DNA from: Chrysomallon squamiferum
Taxonomy: Eukaryota > Mollusca > Gastropoda > Neomphalida > Peltospiridae
DNA: 64,000 bases
Assembly (NCBI GenBank): GCA_012295275.1
Contig: CM022669.1
Location: forward strand, 18,938,591 to 19,002,590
Direction of reading: 5' to 3'
Positions 58,734 to 64,000 of this stretch are shown here, one piece after another (within the stretch, counting starts at the first letter, position 1; every line of letters starts with the position of its first letter). The notes beneath the pieces are model-generated. The model saw only the letters and a list, made by a program, of their open reading frames with translations, had not been told where the DNA came from and searched no databases. The position numbers and the translations under genes were made by a program.

Positions 58734-61273
58734 CATTTTTATTAACTTTTTTTATCATTATCATTACCATCATCATTATCATTGTTATCATTATCATTAT
58801 TATCACTATTATTATTTATCTCTGCATCAGTGGGCTTGCCAGAGCAATGATGGATTCCATGATTTATCTTCTTTATGCATTAACAAGCTAGTTCCCATTC
58901 CACCTAGGCTCCGTAACTGAATATCAAAGACTAGTTTTCTTTGAGAACATGCATATGTACATAAAAATTTCTATAACTAACAGTCAAAGCCCACAAAGCA
59001 TCAATGTTATATTTCTTCTGTAATAGTTATTATACAAAAATCAATATTTTTAACATATAGGCATAAACATTAAAATATTAAAATGTCCAAATAAACAAAC
59101 ATTCATACATATTAACGTGACTGATGAAAATGTCAAAAGAAACATTTTTTTTTTTTTCACAGTCATTAATTTTATTAAGCGAAACAAGTAATAAATAATA
59201 AAAACTGGACTTTCTTGTGATAAATAATAAATTATTTTAAAAAATCAGGTAATAAAAGATCAAATCACTAGACATAAGGGACAAAATATACCCATTATAC
59301 TTGAGGTATAAATTTATAAAATGTATGTTACATAAGCAAAATATTATAATGAGAGATCTCCTTGGTAAAGGGTCGTGTTTTTATAATGATACAGTATAAA
59401 TGTTTATTTCTATACTATTTATTTGTTGTTAGTGTTAGCATAAATAAATAAATAAATAAATAAATATATAAATAAATAAATTAATTAATTAATTAATTAA
59501 TATACATCACACACAAAAAATTGCATATACAAGAAGCATAAACAAAAATAATAACAATAAAATGGACAATTCTATAACATCTGTTTACATTTTTATGGAG
59601 GTTTTACTTAAGTACTGTTTTAAAATCACCAAAACAGATCTGTTTACTCATATAAACATGAGGATAAAGGGTGAATACAAAAACAAACAACTGACACAAA
59701 ACAATTATTTTTACTAAAAGAATTTTTGATTCTTGGCTTTGGATACCTGTTATAAAATTTATTTGGCACATTTTCTATAAAAACAATGAATAAGTATTTT
59801 TATTTGGATATTTATAAAAAAAAAACAAAAAAAAAACAATCCAAAATCCATTAAAATAATGTAATATTTTGCAGCATGTAGAATTTCAGCAAGAGACCTT
59901 AAAGTATGAAATGGATCATTTTTCCTACTTAACGGAACCCAACGAATCAATTCAGAAATTCATAGAAATCTAATAAAATATTTCAAATACTTATTTCAAA
60001 ATCATAATTATTTGAATGGGTTGTAAGTAAAACGTCATCCTCTATTTCACAAAGACAGCAATTCTCCATTCTGTCGTTAACTCTGCATTCCACAAATGGC
60101 AGCACTTGTGCATTCATTTTATACTCTGTACCACATTTAATATACACTCAACAGAGGGATAAGGAAATAATTAAATACAAAATACAAATCTTAATATAAA
60201 TGAACTATGTCATGTTTTATAGACAAATACAGAAAGCAAAATAGTCTCATTCATACTTTAAAGTCAGTTTCTGGAATTCTACAAAAAAAGATTTAGTTGT
60301 CGGTGAGGTTTTAAAATTCTCGCAAGTTTGTTTTGTTTATATATATATATATATAATTTTTTTTATTATTATTATTTTTTTTTTAAGGCCATATCTTTTT
60401 AACTGTTCATTTTATTTAATTAAACTCTCTAAAATTTAAATATGAATAAAATATTTTATTGTTAAAATCATCATACTCAATGATTTTTTAAAACCATTTT
60501 TTTAATTTAAATCCTTAAGAAAGAAAACAAAGAAAAAAGATACTGTAACTCTTGTTTAAAACTTATTCTATAGATAACCATAATGCCTTTCATAATGATT
60601 CTGTCAAACAGTGGAATAACCTAAATATTACAAGATATATTTTTTCATTTTATAGATACAACATTATGCCTTTGTTTAACATTATAAAATAACAATAATT
60701 ATTTTATTTATACTTTGAGTTAAAATTTAGCAATTTTTTTATTTTTAATTTTTATGAAGATTTATTTATTTTTAAAGATAAATATGGATGTTTTGTCATT
60801 TTTATTTTTTATTATTTTTTTTTTTTCCCTCTCTACTGGTTAGCAGCATTATTTAAGATTTTTATTTATAAATTTAGTATTTTTTAAATTAGTCTTACTA
60901 AGGCCACATCTAGTCTAATTCCAAATATTCATTGGACTTAATAAAATAACAAAACTATAATTTTAAAATAAAACCAAATTAATTTGATTTATCCATGTCC
61001 ATGTAACCAATTTATCTACGATTTAGTTCCTACATTTGATGTTTAAACATTGATTTTTTTAATTTTTGAATCTTTGACATTTCTTAATATATAATACTTT
61101 GATTAACAATTAGTGAAAAAGATTACTCAGTTCAGATATAATTCCACAATGATGTTTCATTTTAAAGAACTTCACTTTACTGATTAACATTTTTCAAATG
61201 GAATAATACTTGTTAACCTTTTTGTTTCTTGAATTATTTTGATTAATTTCTGTCCGTATTATTAATTTCCGGC
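57703..61273. other. Spacer between the unidentified gene and DCAF12
   Basis: It holds the 3' flank of the unidentified gene and the DCAF12 promoter. It is very AT-rich, with a (TTA)n tract at 58679-58733, AAAT repeats near 59445-59510 and poly-T runs. I saw no coding sequence or RNA gene. Confidence 0.5.
58679..58733 (+). repeat. (TTA)n microsatellite
   Basis: About 18 TTA units, followed by degenerate ATC/ATT repeats to about 58815. Confidence 0.96.
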
Positions 61274-63964
<2,691 letters not shown>

Positions 63965-64000
63965 CTACAAACAATAAGGCCTCCATTTATTACTATTATG

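Overview
The window is animal nuclear DNA. It has multi-exon genes with GT/AG introns from under 100 bp to nearly 10 kb, and it is AT-rich with many long simple repeats. The G-protein-coupled receptor on the + strand looks like a member of the GnRH/corazonin/AKH receptor family of molluscs and other lophotrochozoans, and the CpG pattern (see below) fits mosaic invertebrate methylation. A mollusc, perhaps a gastropod, is my best guess. This rests on recognition of protein families, not on a search.

Three genes are supported. (1) On the + strand, 17912-42085, four internal exons and two alternative terminal exons encode the receptor from extracellular loop 2 through TM5, TM6, TM7 and the cytoplasmic tail. 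The exons for TM1-TM4 are not recognisable in the 17.9 kb upstream and probably lie left of the window. (2) On the - strand, 57702-50431, nine coding exons join in frame into a complete 416-residue DCAF12, a WD40 substrate receptor of CUL4-DDB1 ubiquitin ligases. (3) On the - strand, 63964-61274, five exons give the last 246 residues of a conserved-looking protein that I could not identify; its 5' part lies beyond the right edge.

Layout: 1-17.9 kb is upstream or intronic DNA dominated by CT/GA, GT, TTA and poly-T repeats, with one Tc1/mariner/pogo-like MITE. The receptor spans 17.9-42.1 kb, with two introns of more than 9 kb that contain an 11-unit 27-bp minisatellite, SINE-like copies and a second MITE. 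A convergent intergenic or 3'-UTR region covers 42.1-50.4 kb. DCAF12 follows at 50.4-57.7 kb, with a small CpG-bearing promoter patch at about 57.5-57.9 kb. An intergenic stretch runs 57.7-61.3 kb, and the unidentified gene occupies 61.3-64 kb.

The window has two sequence compartments. Left of about 47.1 kb, CpG dinucleotides are frequent and long CT/GA tracts are common. To the right, CpG is strikingly rare except at the DCAF12 promoter, and long CT/GA tracts are absent. This is what would be expected if the two - strand genes have methylated bodies while the receptor locus is unmethylated. The most interesting biology is the pair of mutually exclusive tail exons of the receptor, each able to end the mRNA. 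They would give two receptor isoforms with different helix-8/palmitoylation and phosphorylation properties.
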